A stretch of 64,000 nt of DNA, from NCBI GenBank assembly GCA_027575765.1, contig JANBPT010000112.1, positions 1-64,000 on the forward strand, written 5' to 3'. This document shows, in pieces, positions 1 to 9,743 of this stretch (its first letter is position 1; the number at the start of each line of letters is the position of its first letter). The DNA comes from Tieghemiomyces parasiticus (taxonomy: Eukaryota > Kickxellomycota > Dimargaritomycetes > Dimargaritales > Dimargaritaceae). Made by a program: the position numbers and the translations under genes. The notes under the pieces are model-generated. The model was not told the DNA's origin. It worked only from the letters and a program-made list of their open reading frames with translations, and did no database searches.

Positions 1-86
1 AGCACGCCCTTAAGATGGCCCGGCCCCTGATCACTAAGGCTAAGTCTTTCGCCACCTCGGCAACCGCCAAGAAGGCCGCCAAGTAA
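1..86 (+). CDS. 3' end of an unidentified gene (partial)
   Basis: The window opens inside a reading frame whose codons start at position 3 and which ends with TAA at 84-86. The visible C-terminus is about 27 residues and rich in Lys and Ala, ending in AKKAAK. No domain can be named from this fragment. A basic Ala/Lys tail occurs in many small mitochondrial, ribosomal or chromatin proteins, so no function is proposed. The frame is supported only by its being open to the edge and by its codon use resembling the neighbouring genes. Confidence 0.5.
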   Translation, partial: HALKMARPLITKAKSFATSATAKKAAK

Positions 87-697
87 AGACGTGACACGGG
101 TACTTACACCTAGTTTATATATTAAACTGGACAAATTGATATTGTGTATGGTGAGCATTGATGTCGGTGCCCTGCAATCTTCATTACCTGTATGGAGTGT
201 GCCTCTTTGCCATATGCAGACTTACATGGACCGAGAACTGTGCAGAAAAGAGACAAATATGAGGCTATCGAAAGGGCTCCTACGATAGACCTCGCGATAT
301 ATAGCGGGTCAATTGACATCTAAAGACCCCTGTGGCTGTTATGAAGTTTAACTGCTTGAATGGCTACTCAACCACACCTTCAATATGTTGGTGCGAGCTG
401 GGCTGCAGGCGGCGCTGACATGCACGTTGGTTGCTTCTGAATAGCCCATAAGCTAAGGGGCAGAAAATCCGAGGGGTGTTGGGAGGCAGAAGGAGAGATG
501 GAGGAGCGGGAGGGGGAGGTAGACCATAATAGTTGCTTCAAACCACCGGTCCGGGTCCAATTTCAGCTCCGCTAGACATCGCCTAGTTTCCTTCGTTGGG
601 TTTCCTTACTCCTGTTTTGAGGTCTAACATGGCCCTTCTCCATTTCGTCACCTATCTCACTTAACACCTCTCTAGATTCAGCAAGTACAGCACAGCC
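87..697. other. Intergenic region
   Basis: This is the space between the 3' end of the first gene and the ATG at 698. It contains only short overlapping ORFs on both strands and no RNA gene that I can see. The last 100 bases are pyrimidine-rich and probably hold the promoter and 5' UTR of the membrane protein gene. Confidence 0.5.
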
Positions 698-1611
698 ATG
701 GGTCGTCGCTCTGCACGTAGACGCAATGCCCGCGATGAGGATGCTAAGAGGAGCAGCGATGAGGAGCCCATGGACCCCACCGAACCCCGTTTCCTCGACG
801 AGGAAGGTAAGGGCCCCCTCCCCTATCGCCGCCCATGCGTATGGCTGGGTAGCCAGGTCTGTGGTGAAGGCCGCAGATTTCGAAGCGCCTGTGATGGACC
901 AGAGTCCCCTTCGTAATTAATCTTCCCAACTCGGCCTTGGCTGGCACCCTCAACGCCCACCTGCCCCTTTCCAACAGAACAAGAGAAGAAAATCAAAGAT
1001 TTGAAGGAAGAGGACGAGATCATTAATGCCCAGTTCAAAATGTTTATGACCATGGTGTCGTTTATGTTCATGCTATGGTAAGTACGGGCACTGGCAACGG
1101 TGTTGCTACAATCCCCCTCCTCCCTCGAACCAGCCCTTCTCTTGATATCTTTTCGTCCTCTTGCACTGGTGAGGAGCGGTTGTTATTTTGACCAGCCCCT
1201 AATTTTAATACTTTACACCACCCATCTTCACACGGCCCTCCAAGGTTCATGGCCCTCGCCTATTATATTGCGGTCGCCCGCACCCCGAGCTACTACGTCC
1301 CTTTCGTCGGCATTCCAATCGCCAGCGTACGGCCGCTGCTGGCGTGTGAGTTCTCGGTGATCAGTCTGCAACTCGGCCTGTACAGTATCTACAAGGACCA
1401 TTTCTCGCTGCCCTTCTTGGGCGCTAGCGCGGCCTTGTTTGTGTTCCAGTTCTTCCTTTGCGTCTACGGTGATTCCCCGCTCGAGCGGATATGGTGGAGC
1501 TTGCCGGCCCTCATACTGGCTGCCGATGTCTACGTCGGCTACAGCATCAACGTACAAGGAATCCGGTGGTCTGAGTTGGAGAGCCGCCAGTACAAGCTGA
1601 AGGGAGCCTAA
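698..1611 (+). CDS. Small four-helix membrane protein of unknown function, three exons
   Basis: Three exons, 698-806, 978-1077 and 1245-1611, join in frame through GTAAGG...CAG and GTAAGT...AAG introns to give 191 residues. The N-terminal 55 residues are highly charged (an Arg-rich start, then an acidic stretch and a Lys/Glu helix) and are probably cytosolic. Four hydrophobic segments follow at about 57-80, 99-118, 126-143 and 152-170, with a short basic tail ending KLKGA. There is no signal peptide. It is probably an ER or other endomembrane protein, but I do not recognise the family. The gene converges on HIS4 with only about 250 bases between the stops. The exon model is well supported because the hydrophobic pattern runs through both junctions and no other frame stays open. 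Confidence 0.75.
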
Positions 1612-1863
1612 ATTCCATCTACAGGGGGATGGTATGCAAAACATGGATGCAGGGCCATCGTAACAAGATGTCTTGGTATTAAAATTTACACTGACAGGAA
1701 AGTTTAATGAGTAATTATAGACCTAAAATGTGAAGAGGGGATGAAATGGGGCCGCTTAAGAGTGAGAGATAAAAGGCGGGGGGCATGTAGAACTGAAATG
1801 TGGTGTAGGAGAACGGGTCGTAGGGGGGCTGGATTGACCGTGAGGCCGTGTCCTTCAAGGGCT

Positions 1864-4611
1864 TTAAGCGGACAAGTCACGGGTCTTGCGCAGTTCCGCC
1901 AGGCGGATGGCCACGGCGTTGCGGTGGGCCTCAAGCCCTTCCACTTCCGCAAGGTCCATGACGGTATCGCCGATCCGGTCGAGGCCCTCGGCGGTGAGGG
2001 TTTGGGCGGTAATGTGCTTGAGGAAGGTATCGGTGTTGACCCCGGAGTACATGCGCGAATACCCATAGGTGGGCAGCGTGTGGTTGGTGCCTGAGGCGTA
2101 GTCTCCGCAGCTCTCGGGGGAGTACGGGCCGACGAACACGGACCCGGCGTTGTCAATCAGGGGAATCAGATCGCCGGGCGTGTCGACGTGAAGGATGAGG
2201 TGCTCGGGTGCGTAGGCGTTGGAAAACTTGACCGCGGCCTCGCGGGTGGCCACGGCGAGGGAGTAGCTCTTGGGGATAGACTGGCGCACCACGTCGACGC
2301 GCGGGAGGCGGGTGGCCTGTTGGTGAATTTCGTCTTCGATAGCGCGCAGCTGGTCGGCGTTCAGGTCGACGGTGACCAAGACGACTTGGCTGTCGGGTCC
2401 GTGTTCAGCCTGGCTGAGCAGATCAGAGGCCACGTAGGCCGGGTTGGCGTTGGCGTCAGCAATGACCAACAGTTCGGAGGGCCCTGCTGGCATGTCGATG
2501 CCCACCATAGCCGAGTGGTCGTTCTGGACGAGCATCTTCGCCGCCGTCACGAACTGGTTACCAGGCCCGCAAATCTTGTCGACCTTAGGGACCGATTCGG
2601 TACCGAAGGCCATGGCGGCCACGGCCTGGGCCCCACCGGCGATCACAATGGTGGAGGCACCGACCTTCTCGGCGACGTAGACCACCTCCGGGACGATGCT
2701 GCCGTCCGGACGTGGCGGAGTGGCCAGGACAATCTCGCGGCACCCGGCAACCTGGGCCGGAACCCCCAGCATAAGCGCCGAGGACGGAAGGACAGCAGTC
2801 CCGCCAGGCACGTAGAGCCCCACCCGTTCAATGGGTCGGCTGAACCGCGAGCACACCACCCCGGGCATGGTTTCCACCTCGAGAGTGCTTGCGGGTAGCT
2901 GAGCGGCGTGGAACTTACGTACGTTGTCGTAGGCCTGGTCGATGGCCCGCCGCACGCGGTCAGTCATCCCGGCCTGCAGAGACTTAGGGAACGGGGCACG
3001 GAGGACCGTCTCGCGAAGGGCCACGCGGTCAAACTTTTCGGTGAAAAACTTGAGCGCTACGTCGCCCTCCGCCCGTACTCGCTTGAGGATGGGCTCAACG
3101 GTAGCCGTGATGGTGTCCGAGCGGATGATAGGGCGCTCTAGGAGGCTCTGGTATTGGGTGGCGTCGACAGCTTCGAGACGGTAGTTTTGCATGCAGATGC
3201 GGTCCTCGGAGGAAGCGGTAGTAGTAACGGGTGCGGGCGTAGGGACAGGGGCCGGCTGCGCCGCGGGCGCGGCGGCTGTCGGGGTGGGTGCGGTGGTGCC
3301 CGACTTCGCTAAAAACTGGGGCTTGGCATTACCCGGCCGCCGGGTGACCTTGCGAGCGCGCCGGTTGAGGTGCTGCTCAACCTGGCCCAGGTCTACCCCG
3401 TTGACGGTGCATTTGGCCAGGGCAAAGTAGAGGAGATCGGCAGTCTCCCATGCAATATCGTCGGTCGATGTGGCGTCGCACAGCTCCTGGGCCTCCTCGG
3501 CAATCTTAGCATGGAGCAGGGCTGGGTCGGTGAAGAGGCGCTGGGTGTATGACCCAGCAGGGGCGGTGGCCCGGCGGGCCTGGAGAGTGGCCATGAGGTG
3601 AGCCAGGCCTGCGCTAGAGCCGAAACAGCTCAGACGATCGAGGTGGCAGAACCCGGCCCCGGTCTGGGCGACGGTGAACTCCAGAGCGTCAGCGTCGCAG
3701 TCCAGATTGACGGCCCGGAGGGTCTGGGTAGCCCCGGAGGTCTGGCCCTTGTACCACAGGCCGCGCTTGCGGGACTGGTATACCCCCGTCCCCGTGCGCA
3801 GAGCCTCCGACAGGCTGTGGGCCGAGGTGTAGACTAGACCCAGGTTGACGTGCTGCTCGTTGACCACCACGGTAGGTAGTAGGCCGTCGGAACGGTCCGA
3901 CACACTACCAGCCAAGAGGGCTTCCGCCAGATTGAGCTGGTCGGTCGGCGCCGGGTAGGCCGTGGTCAGGCGGTGGGTGTCCACCACGGCATCCAGGCCG
4001 TTGCGCGACAGCGTCTCGAGGAGAGCCACATCCACCAGGTGGTCGGTAGGGAACTCCACAACCCACTGCAAAGCCGAGTCGCTGGACTGGGTGCTCTCCA
4101 GCCTTTGCTTGGCTGCGAGCACCAGGAGGAGCACCTGCTGCGGGGCCGGGGCCGACGAGGCTGGAAAGCGGATCACGACGGTCCGGGCGGTATCGACCAG
4201 GCGCGGCAACCAGTACTTGGTGAAGGTGTTTCCGGTGAGCGCCGCGCTCTCGGCGGCGGTGAATCGCAGTACCCGGCGGTCGGCCGGTAAGGTCTGCAGC
4301 GCCGTCAAAATACTGTCGTCCCCGTCGGCCCCCGAAAAGTCGGTGTCGTTCAGCGTTACGTCGGTGACCACCTTGGCGAACCCGGCGTCCAAGAGGGCCA
4401 CGTCGGCGTCCACGTCCACACCGGGTGTGGAACGGGCGGCCCATAGGCCACCTCGGTCGTTAGCGTGGAAGGCCACGGCTCGGGTTGCCTGGGTGCGCAG
4501 CGCGGTGGCATCACCCCCGTCCAGGGTCAGAAGCAATGTATTCAGGTAAGCCAGGCCACTGTCGACCGCGGGCAGCCCCTCGCCAGCAATGGTAAAGGCG
4601 GGAATCAGCAT
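1864..4611 (-). CDS. HIS4: Trifunctional histidine biosynthesis protein His4
   Basis: This 915-residue intronless protein catalyses four steps of histidine synthesis in the cytosol: phosphoribosyl-ATP pyrophosphohydrolase, phosphoribosyl-AMP cyclohydrolase and the two-step histidinol dehydrogenase. A divergent N-terminal region (1-250) precedes the cyclohydrolase domain (about 255-335, with GLWYKGQTSG and the Cys/His pattern DCDAD...GFCHLDRLSCF). The pyrophosphohydrolase helices follow (about 360-425, with KIAEEAQEL and WETADLLYF). An Ala/Pro/Thr linker (about 435-470) leads to the HisD domain (about 475-915, with GLYVPGGTAVLPSS, CGPGNQFVTAAK, PAGPSELLV and SQAEHGPDSQ). This domain order is the standard fungal fusion, and the length is a little above the yeast protein. 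The ATG is followed directly by MLIPAF, with no upstream in-frame coding signal. A Gcn4-type site lies about 250 bases upstream. Confidence 0.97.
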   Translation of the reverse strand: MLIPAFTIAGEGLPAVDSGLAYLNTLLLTLDGGDATALRTQATRAVAFHANDRGGLWAARSTPGVDVDADVALLDAGFAKVVTDVTLNDTDFSGADGDDSILTALQTLPADRRVLRFTAAESAALTGNTFTKYWLPRLVDTARTVVIRFPASSAPAPQQVLLLVLAAKQRLESTQSSDSALQWVVEFPTDHLVDVALLETLSRNGLDAVVDTHRLTTAYPAPTDQLNLAEALLAGSVSDRSDGLLPTVVVNEQHVNLGLVYTSAHSLSEALRTGTGVYQSRKRGLWYKGQTSGATQTLRAVNLDCDADALEFTVAQTGAGFCHLDRLSCFGSSAGLAHLMATLQARRATAPAGSYTQRLFTDPALLHAKIAEEAQELCDATSTDDIAWETADLLYFALAKCTVNGVDLGQVEQHLNRRARKVTRRPGNAKPQFLAKSGTTAPTPTAAAPAAQPAPVPTPAPVTTTASSEDRICMQNYRLEAVDATQYQSLLERPIIRSDTITATVEPILKRVRAEGDVALKFFTEKFDRVALRETVLRAPFPKSLQAGMTDRVRRAIDQAYDNVRKFHAAQLPASTLEVETMPGVVCSRFSRPIERVGLYVPGGTAVLPSSALMLGVPAQVAGCREIVLATPPRPDGSIVPEVVYVAEKVGASTIVIAGGAQAVAAMAFGTESVPKVDKICGPGNQFVTAAKMLVQNDHSAMVGIDMPAGPSELLVIADANANPAYVASDLLSQAEHGPDSQVVLVTVDLNADQLRAIEDEIHQQATRLPRVDVVRQSIPKSYSLAVATREAAVKFSNAYAPEHLILHVDTPGDLIPLIDNAGSVFVGPYSPESCGDYASGTNHTLPTYGYSRMYSGVNTDTFLKHITAQTLTAEGLDRIGDTVMDLAEVEGLEAHRNAVAIRLAELRKTRDLSA

Positions 4612-4863
4612 GGCGGGCAGTTGGAGTTTCGAGAGAGAGAAGGACAGAGGAGCTAATGGTTAGGTGCGAGAGCTGAATTGCGGGTTCGGGTTACAGGCCG
4701 CACGGCTGAATAGGGTAAGACTAAAGGGCCGAGAAAGTGTGACGAGAAGGAGACAAGGGGCACAGGAACCCTGTACGAGCGCGTGCTAGCAAAGAAATAG
4801 ACCCTGGTGCAAACTAGCCCATGGTTATCTTGTGGCGTTATTATCCGGGAGAATGGCAGTTGG

Positions 4864-4870
4864 TGACTCA
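4864..4870 (-). promoter_or_regulatory. Gcn4/bZIP-type site upstream of HIS4
   Basis: A perfect TGACTCA heptamer lies about 253 bases before the HIS4 ATG. In ascomycetes this is the target of Gcn4/Cpc1, which activates amino acid biosynthesis genes such as HIS4 on starvation. The match and its position are seen directly; binding in this organism is inferred. Confidence 0.55.
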
Positions 4871-5127
4871 AATTAGCCATCCCATACCACCTGCCAAAGC
4901 CCGCGTGGGAGAATCTTCAGGCCGAGCCTGGTAGGCAGCGATGGATTTCCTCCTTTTCTTTTTTTTTCTTCCGCGATGGGTCTGCAAGGCATGGCGTGTG
5001 CCTGGCTCTCGTTAGCCAGTGGCCAACCGCTCCGAATGGCCGCGTCTCTCCAGCCTGGTCGCCTAAGCTGGGAGCGTGGCGCTTATCAGCCACTGGCCCT
5101 TTTTCATTGAGCCTTAAGGGTTGGTGG

Positions 5128-5134
5128 TGACTCG
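5128..5134 (-). promoter_or_regulatory. Second, one-mismatch Gcn4-like site
   Basis: TGACTCG lies about 515 bases before the HIS4 ATG, in the same divergent promoter region as the perfect heptamer. A single 6-of-7 match is weak on its own, but paired sites are common upstream of HIS genes. Confidence 0.3.
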
Positions 5135-5871
5135 GAGGATCCTACGGCTTAAGCCCCGCTACCCTGAGAACTTAAGTGGTCAGAGCTGCGGAGTGCTCGG
5201 TTGGGCCTCTGCAACGGCGCAATAAAGGGAGCCCATCTGTAACATACCGGCTGCCCCCTGGGCCGCAACGAAAAGTGCACGGAGGCGGTGGCCAGGAAAC
5301 GGTCTTCGGCGCGCCCCAGGCCCAGTGATTTCGGAGCCCCCGCTATCCGGGGTGTCTACTGTATAGTCGTCATCGCCTAGCGCTGCTTACCGATGCACCT
5401 TCCCGTGCCGTCCCATGCTCGCTTGCCCTTCACTATGCAGTAGACAGCCTGCTAGGCTGTCCGCTGTCACTAGGCCTGTACCGTCAGCCCGACTCCTCTC
5501 TCAACGCCCTTGTCTTGGCACGCCACCTTCGCCTAGCCTCGGGCAGCCCAGAGCCCACTTTGATCGACCGTGGGCCGCCTCACCGACACTGTTACAGCCC
5601 CCACGCAACCCTCATCCAACCCCCATCCCCGCTTCCCTGTATTGTCCCCGCACGCAGGCCCCGGTGCTCCTCGTCCCCAACTGTCCAACCCTTTAAACTT
5701 CCCGGCACCTCCTCCCCCCTTTCCACTCTCAACTTGTGCCCATCCACCTGAGACATCCGCCCCTTCCCCATCCCAGCTCGTTCCAAGCCACGTCCTTCCT
5801 CCCCTGTTCGCTCCGCATCTCCGGACATCTCCTCTACCCACCCATACAACACTATTCACAGCCCCACCGAC

Positions 5872-6372
5872 ATGTCGACCGAAGGTGCCTCCAACAACGA
5901 GCTTCTCCTAGCGGCCTGCAAGCAGGACCAGGATGACATGCTGACCGACGTACTGGACCAACCGGGGACCTTCGACATCAACTGCACGGATGCCCTGGGC
6001 AATACCCCACTGCACTACGCCGCGCAATGTGGGAGTCTGGACTGCCTCAAAATCCTGCTGACCCACGACAACGCCCAGGGTCTCAATATCAATTCGCGCA
6101 ACCGTACCGAGAACGGCACCCCACTTCACAAGGCCGTGGCCTACACGGACGACCCGAGCGTGGCCTTCGCTATCGTCGAGCTGCTACTGGAGGCTGGCGC
6201 CGACCCGGCTTTGCGTAACAAGTTGGGCCAGAAACCCGCTCAGCTCGTTGCCCCGGATTTCAACGAACTGAAGGACCACCTTGAGAAAGCCGAGCTGGCG
6301 TCCAAGGTCGACCGGAGTGAAATTGCCGGGCTGGACGATTCCGATAGCTCTGACGGCGAGGTGAGCGACTAA
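5872..6372 (+). CDS. Small ankyrin-repeat protein with acidic tail (Yar1-like)
   Basis: This is a 166-residue intronless protein. Ankyrin repeats fill about residues 8-140: LLLAACKQ opens the first helix, GNTPLHYAAQCG and GTPLHKAV are clear consensus turns, and a third unit reads LLLEAGADPALRNKLGQKP. The C-terminus (about 150-166) is acidic and serine-rich (LDDSDSSDGEVSD), a likely casein kinase 2 target. Size, repeat number and acidic tail resemble yeast Yar1, which protects ribosomal protein Rps3 during 40S assembly, and short fission yeast ankyrin proteins. The repeats alone cannot prove orthology. It is expected to be soluble in cytosol and nucleus. The start has a favourable context (cgacATGtcg). 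Confidence 0.85.
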   Translation: MSTEGASNNELLLAACKQDQDDMLTDVLDQPGTFDINCTDALGNTPLHYAAQCGSLDCLKILLTHDNAQGLNINSRNRTENGTPLHKAVAYTDDPSVAFAIVELLLEAGADPALRNKLGQKPAQLVAPDFNELKDHLEKAELASKVDRSEIAGLDDSDSSDGEVSD

Positions 6373-7373
6373 ACTGGGGGTGGCGGGGAAAAGGGAGCTT
6401 GGCCAAGGAGGGATGCGCCCGTTAATTGTATTTTTTTTGTTTCTGTCGATGGCCTGTGAGATTTTGATGACCCGATAAATCCTACCCCACGGCTATGGTA
6501 ACCAATTTTAATATATGCTAGTGTGGACCTTGATTATATCGGGCAAGCCCACCCTGACGTGGTCTATCCCATTTCTCGATTAATACCATCGGCCATTTTA
6601 GCTTACGTTGTCTGGGATACGAACGTTCTACATACCTCAGCCTAGCCTCCGTCGCCAGCTCCCTGCCACCAGGTCACAGCCCTGTTACCAGGAACCAGCG
6701 TAGAACCAACAAGTAGTCCCTCCCTCCACAGGGCCGCCGCTAGGCGGCAGGGGTTGCTTTTTTTTATTTCCCTGTACGACTCCATGTCGTTCCGCGCCAC
6801 TAGGAGTCAAGCGTTAAGCGGACTGCCGCGCCCCGAACACCCACTACCTATCCATTCTACATATATTTATGCTGTGGCTGTACCACCTCACTCGCCGGTG
6901 TGATCTTGTCGGCCATCTCGGTATCAGTGTAACGGCTCCCGCCAATGCTTGTACAGACTTTTGCCTAGTAGTGTAACGAAAAAGGACAGACTCGTTGGCG
7001 ACCACGACCCTGTGTTCGTTTCATCGCCAGTAGTTATGAATCATAAAGCGTTTTTATTTCTTTAAGAGGATGGGGATTGAGCGGCGTCGGAGAAGCGAGG
7101 TTCGTCCCCTTCCTCCACTCACTGAGGGTCGTATACCGATACGCTCTCCTGGTTACTCCAATATTATAAAAGATGAACAGCGGCCTTTACGTTCACACTT
7201 GTCACTACACCGCATGACTATCCGGCCTTTGTAAACCCCACCCGTTCGATCTAGAGTTTTTATTTACCATCGCAGAATCAGTTGGTATATTTTCCGACTG
7301 CGGCTAGTCGACCGTAACCCAAGCGCGTGACTTCTCATCTTTGTTTTTAGTTTTACTTTTTTATTATTCAACT
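6373..7373. other. Intergenic region before the first secreted gene
   Basis: Roughly 1 kb of AT-rich, non-coding sequence with homopolymer T runs. It holds the 3' region of the ankyrin gene and the promoter of the first tandem secreted gene, including a TATA-like element at 7165-7172. Confidence 0.5.
7165..7172 (+). promoter_or_regulatory. TATA-like element upstream of secreted gene 1
   Basis: TATAAAAG lies about 200 bases before the ATG at 7374. The match to a TATA box is good but is the only evidence; a similar CATAAAAAG lies near 9597-9605, before the second family member. Confidence 0.3.
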
Positions 7374-8609
7374 ATGCGTGCGGCCCTCTATTTCACTGTG
7401 GCCCTGACGGCTGCTCCGTGGCTAGCTGAAATTACAGCTCGTCCAGCCTCAGACGTGCCGCTCAACAATCTGGGCACCACATCTAATTTAGATACCGATA
7501 ACTTCGAAGCCTTCATGTATTTCAGTGATGACGGTGGAAGCCCACTTAGTGACATGGAGGAAACCAGTCTGGACGACAGCCGGGGCCTTTCTTTGGACCA
7601 TTTTGAGTTCCCCACGGATAACGAAGCTGGGACCACTTCGCTCAATACTATCGGCGTCCCGGTCGACGTCACTACTAGCCCGCCACCCTTTGTACTGGAG
7701 AACTTGGTCAATACACTATCGAGTCAAAACGAGCCAGCTACGATCTCACCGGTCCAAATGAATGCTCCTACTATCCCCTCCGCGCCGGCCCCTGTCCTTC
7801 AGCTCCCGCCAGTCTCAGCTAGTAAACCGGGTATAGTGAGGCCGATAGCCCCAGCCCCGGCACCGGTACCCGTACCCGCCGTCCAGCAAACCCTGCTCGG
7901 GGCGCCTTCTTACCAATCCAACGCCCAGCAGACGACCAATGATGCCAGATTTACCCCTTCCGGGTCCGCAACCCCCTTGAACCTTTTCGAAACCAGACCG
8001 GGGCTTGTAACCACCCCCGTCATGCCGGCCACGGCGGGTTCGACACAACCATCAGCCTTAAATCAGCAGAACATACGAGGGCTCCTCACCAACCTAGGCC
8101 TCGTTGAATCTGGGTTCACCGCTTACCCCCACGTTGAATCCGTCCTCTACCCATCCAATCTAGACTCGTTTCAGCAATACATGGGGCTCTACCAGCAGGA
8201 GGTCGAGCGCGATACCCGCAGCCTCAACCTGGCCCAGGAAGACAAAAGTATCCTGCTCAATAGCCGTTTTGCTCTCCGTTACCAACGGGTTAATGCTGCC
8301 ATCCGTGGAAAATTCGTCATGTACTATGGGTTTTGGGACGAGCAGGCGGACCAGCAAAAGCAGGTCCGTTACCGTATCGCGTACCACCCACGCTTTCCGT
8401 TTATGGTTAACGAGGATTTGATTGCCAAGTATTTTGGTCTACGCAGGATGGCTATCGAAAAGATCTTACCAGACACTGCTGACACCTTTGCTAAGCTGGT
8501 GACGATGTTCGGGGTCATGCAGCCTAGCCAAGGGTTCATTTTGGACCCGAACTACATGCTGGTCGGGATTCGACCCATATACCTACCCGGAGCCGCGCCA
8601 CCGTCGTAA
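7374..8609 (+). CDS. Secreted protein of a novel tandem family, member 1
   Basis: The start is taken as ATG 7374, because the 11 codons upstream begin only with TTG and the ATG opens a good signal peptide (MRAALYFTVALTAAPW...). The predicted protein is 411 residues. The mature part has no cysteine. A Ser/Thr/Asp-rich, then Pro/Ala-rich region (about 25-225) looks disordered and O-glycosylated. A folded C-terminal region begins near residue 230. It contains an ERDTRSLNL segment and ends in a 70-residue block starting at RYRIAYHPR (about 332-401), with DTADTF, a Gln-Gly pair and VGIRP. That block aligns without gaps to the two downstream genes. I do not recognise the domain. It is likely an extracellular or wall-associated protein, possibly an effector, but no function is claimed. 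Confidence 0.85.
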   Translation: MRAALYFTVALTAAPWLAEITARPASDVPLNNLGTTSNLDTDNFEAFMYFSDDGGSPLSDMEETSLDDSRGLSLDHFEFPTDNEAGTTSLNTIGVPVDVTTSPPPFVLENLVNTLSSQNEPATISPVQMNAPTIPSAPAPVLQLPPVSASKPGIVRPIAPAPAPVPVPAVQQTLLGAPSYQSNAQQTTNDARFTPSGSATPLNLFETRPGLVTTPVMPATAGSTQPSALNQQNIRGLLTNLGLVESGFTAYPHVESVLYPSNLDSFQQYMGLYQQEVERDTRSLNLAQEDKSILLNSRFALRYQRVNAAIRGKFVMYYGFWDEQADQQKQVRYRIAYHPRFPFMVNEDLIAKYFGLRRMAIEKILPDTADTFAKLVTMFGVMQPSQGFILDPNYMLVGIRPIYLPGAAPPS

Positions 8610-9743
8610 CGAGTGCTCCTTTCTAAGCTGAATTTTCCTTCCCTTCCTTTTTAACTTGGCTTTTAATTTTAGATGTTGTTGGTGAGTGTTTATATATGTC
8701 CAACAAGTCAATAATAGTCACTCACTCTCCCCTTTGGACGTCATTAGATATAACTGGTAATGGGTGGCTGAGGTGTATTTCCAGTGAGATGTATTAGCAG
8801 GCTGGTCTCTATTTCCAACTGATTGCGAAGCCATCCCATCTAGATACTCCATTAGGGGCTTTATAAAAGCATGTTAAGCTGACTCAACCGGGCCGACTTG
8901 GCACCACTTTACCATCTCAGTCCCATCACCCTCTCTTCCCCCCCGTCCTCTCTCCCTCCTCATCAAGCACGCCATTCCTTGTTGCACACCCACCTACTCA
9001 CCCCACAGCCGTTTAATCAGCACCACTTATAGCCTATTTGCCGCGTAACACCAGTCGGCTATTGAGTTGGGCCATTATCTTTCGGGATATCCATATCGAC
9101 AACAGATAAATAGCCCCTCTTCATATGATTGGCCAAGCCATTGAACTGCCCACTGCTAAAAAATAATCATAATACAGGTCAATAGAGCCGTTCGTTGAAC
9201 CAATGTGTCATTCGCCAACGCCTATGACAAAGCAGCTGAGTTCCATGTCATTAATTGGAAACCATATATATAAGTAAAAACTAAACGGTCATCGAGTAAG
9301 CGATGTGAACCCACGAACAGAATAGGTGCCACCAAGGTGGCGAATAGGCGATATTCAAACCGGACACATGTAGGTCACGACTTAGGGTACGACCCTAGCC
9401 ACTGGGTGGCGGTAGGGACGAGGGTTGACGGCTCTACATCCCACTTGAGGCGTACCCAATGTTGTTACATCCGGGCCGGATTTCCAATAAAAATGCTGGG
9501 TAGGGGTTAACAGCCAGCACGGTGACGCAGCGTTTCGGGTTCCTTCGCGAATCCTAATGAGTGGCGGTGAAAGAGTGGAGTCGGTCAGGATGAATCATAA
9601 AAAGGCTAACCGTTGGCCAGTATCCTTGCCTCCCTCTCTCGCCAACTTCACAAGACGTTAAATTTTTCGTCGGTGCACCGGACAACCTACCTGCGTGATC
9701 CACTAGCTACGTTTACAGTACTGTATTAATCCTATTGAATACC
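8610..9743. other. Intergenic region between secreted genes 1 and 2
   Basis: About 1.1 kb without a convincing ORF. It has a pyrimidine-rich segment (about 8925-9010), a TATATATAAG run near 9264-9273 and a short perfect inverted repeat, GCCACC-AA-GGTGGC, at about 9327-9340. I see no broken copy of the secreted family here. Confidence 0.45.

Larger units (their letters stand above)
4612..5871. other. Divergent promoter region between HIS4 and the ankyrin gene
   Basis: About 1.26 kb separates the two divergent start codons. It contains the two TGACTC-type sites and a T-rich tract near 4955-4970. The pyrimidine-rich stretch from about 5600 to the ATG at 5872 looks like a 5' UTR. ORFs of 66-113 codons here overlap one another in several frames and look like products of C-rich composition, not genes. 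Confidence 0.55.

Noticed and set aside
1704..2156. Open frames of 117-150 codons at the 3' end of HIS4 on both strands
   Set aside because: They overlap the HisD domain of HIS4 in other frames and have no domain of their own.
7341..7373. Upstream extension of secreted gene 1 to a TTG codon
   Set aside because: Fungal nuclear genes start at ATG, and ATG 7374 opens a clean signal peptide.
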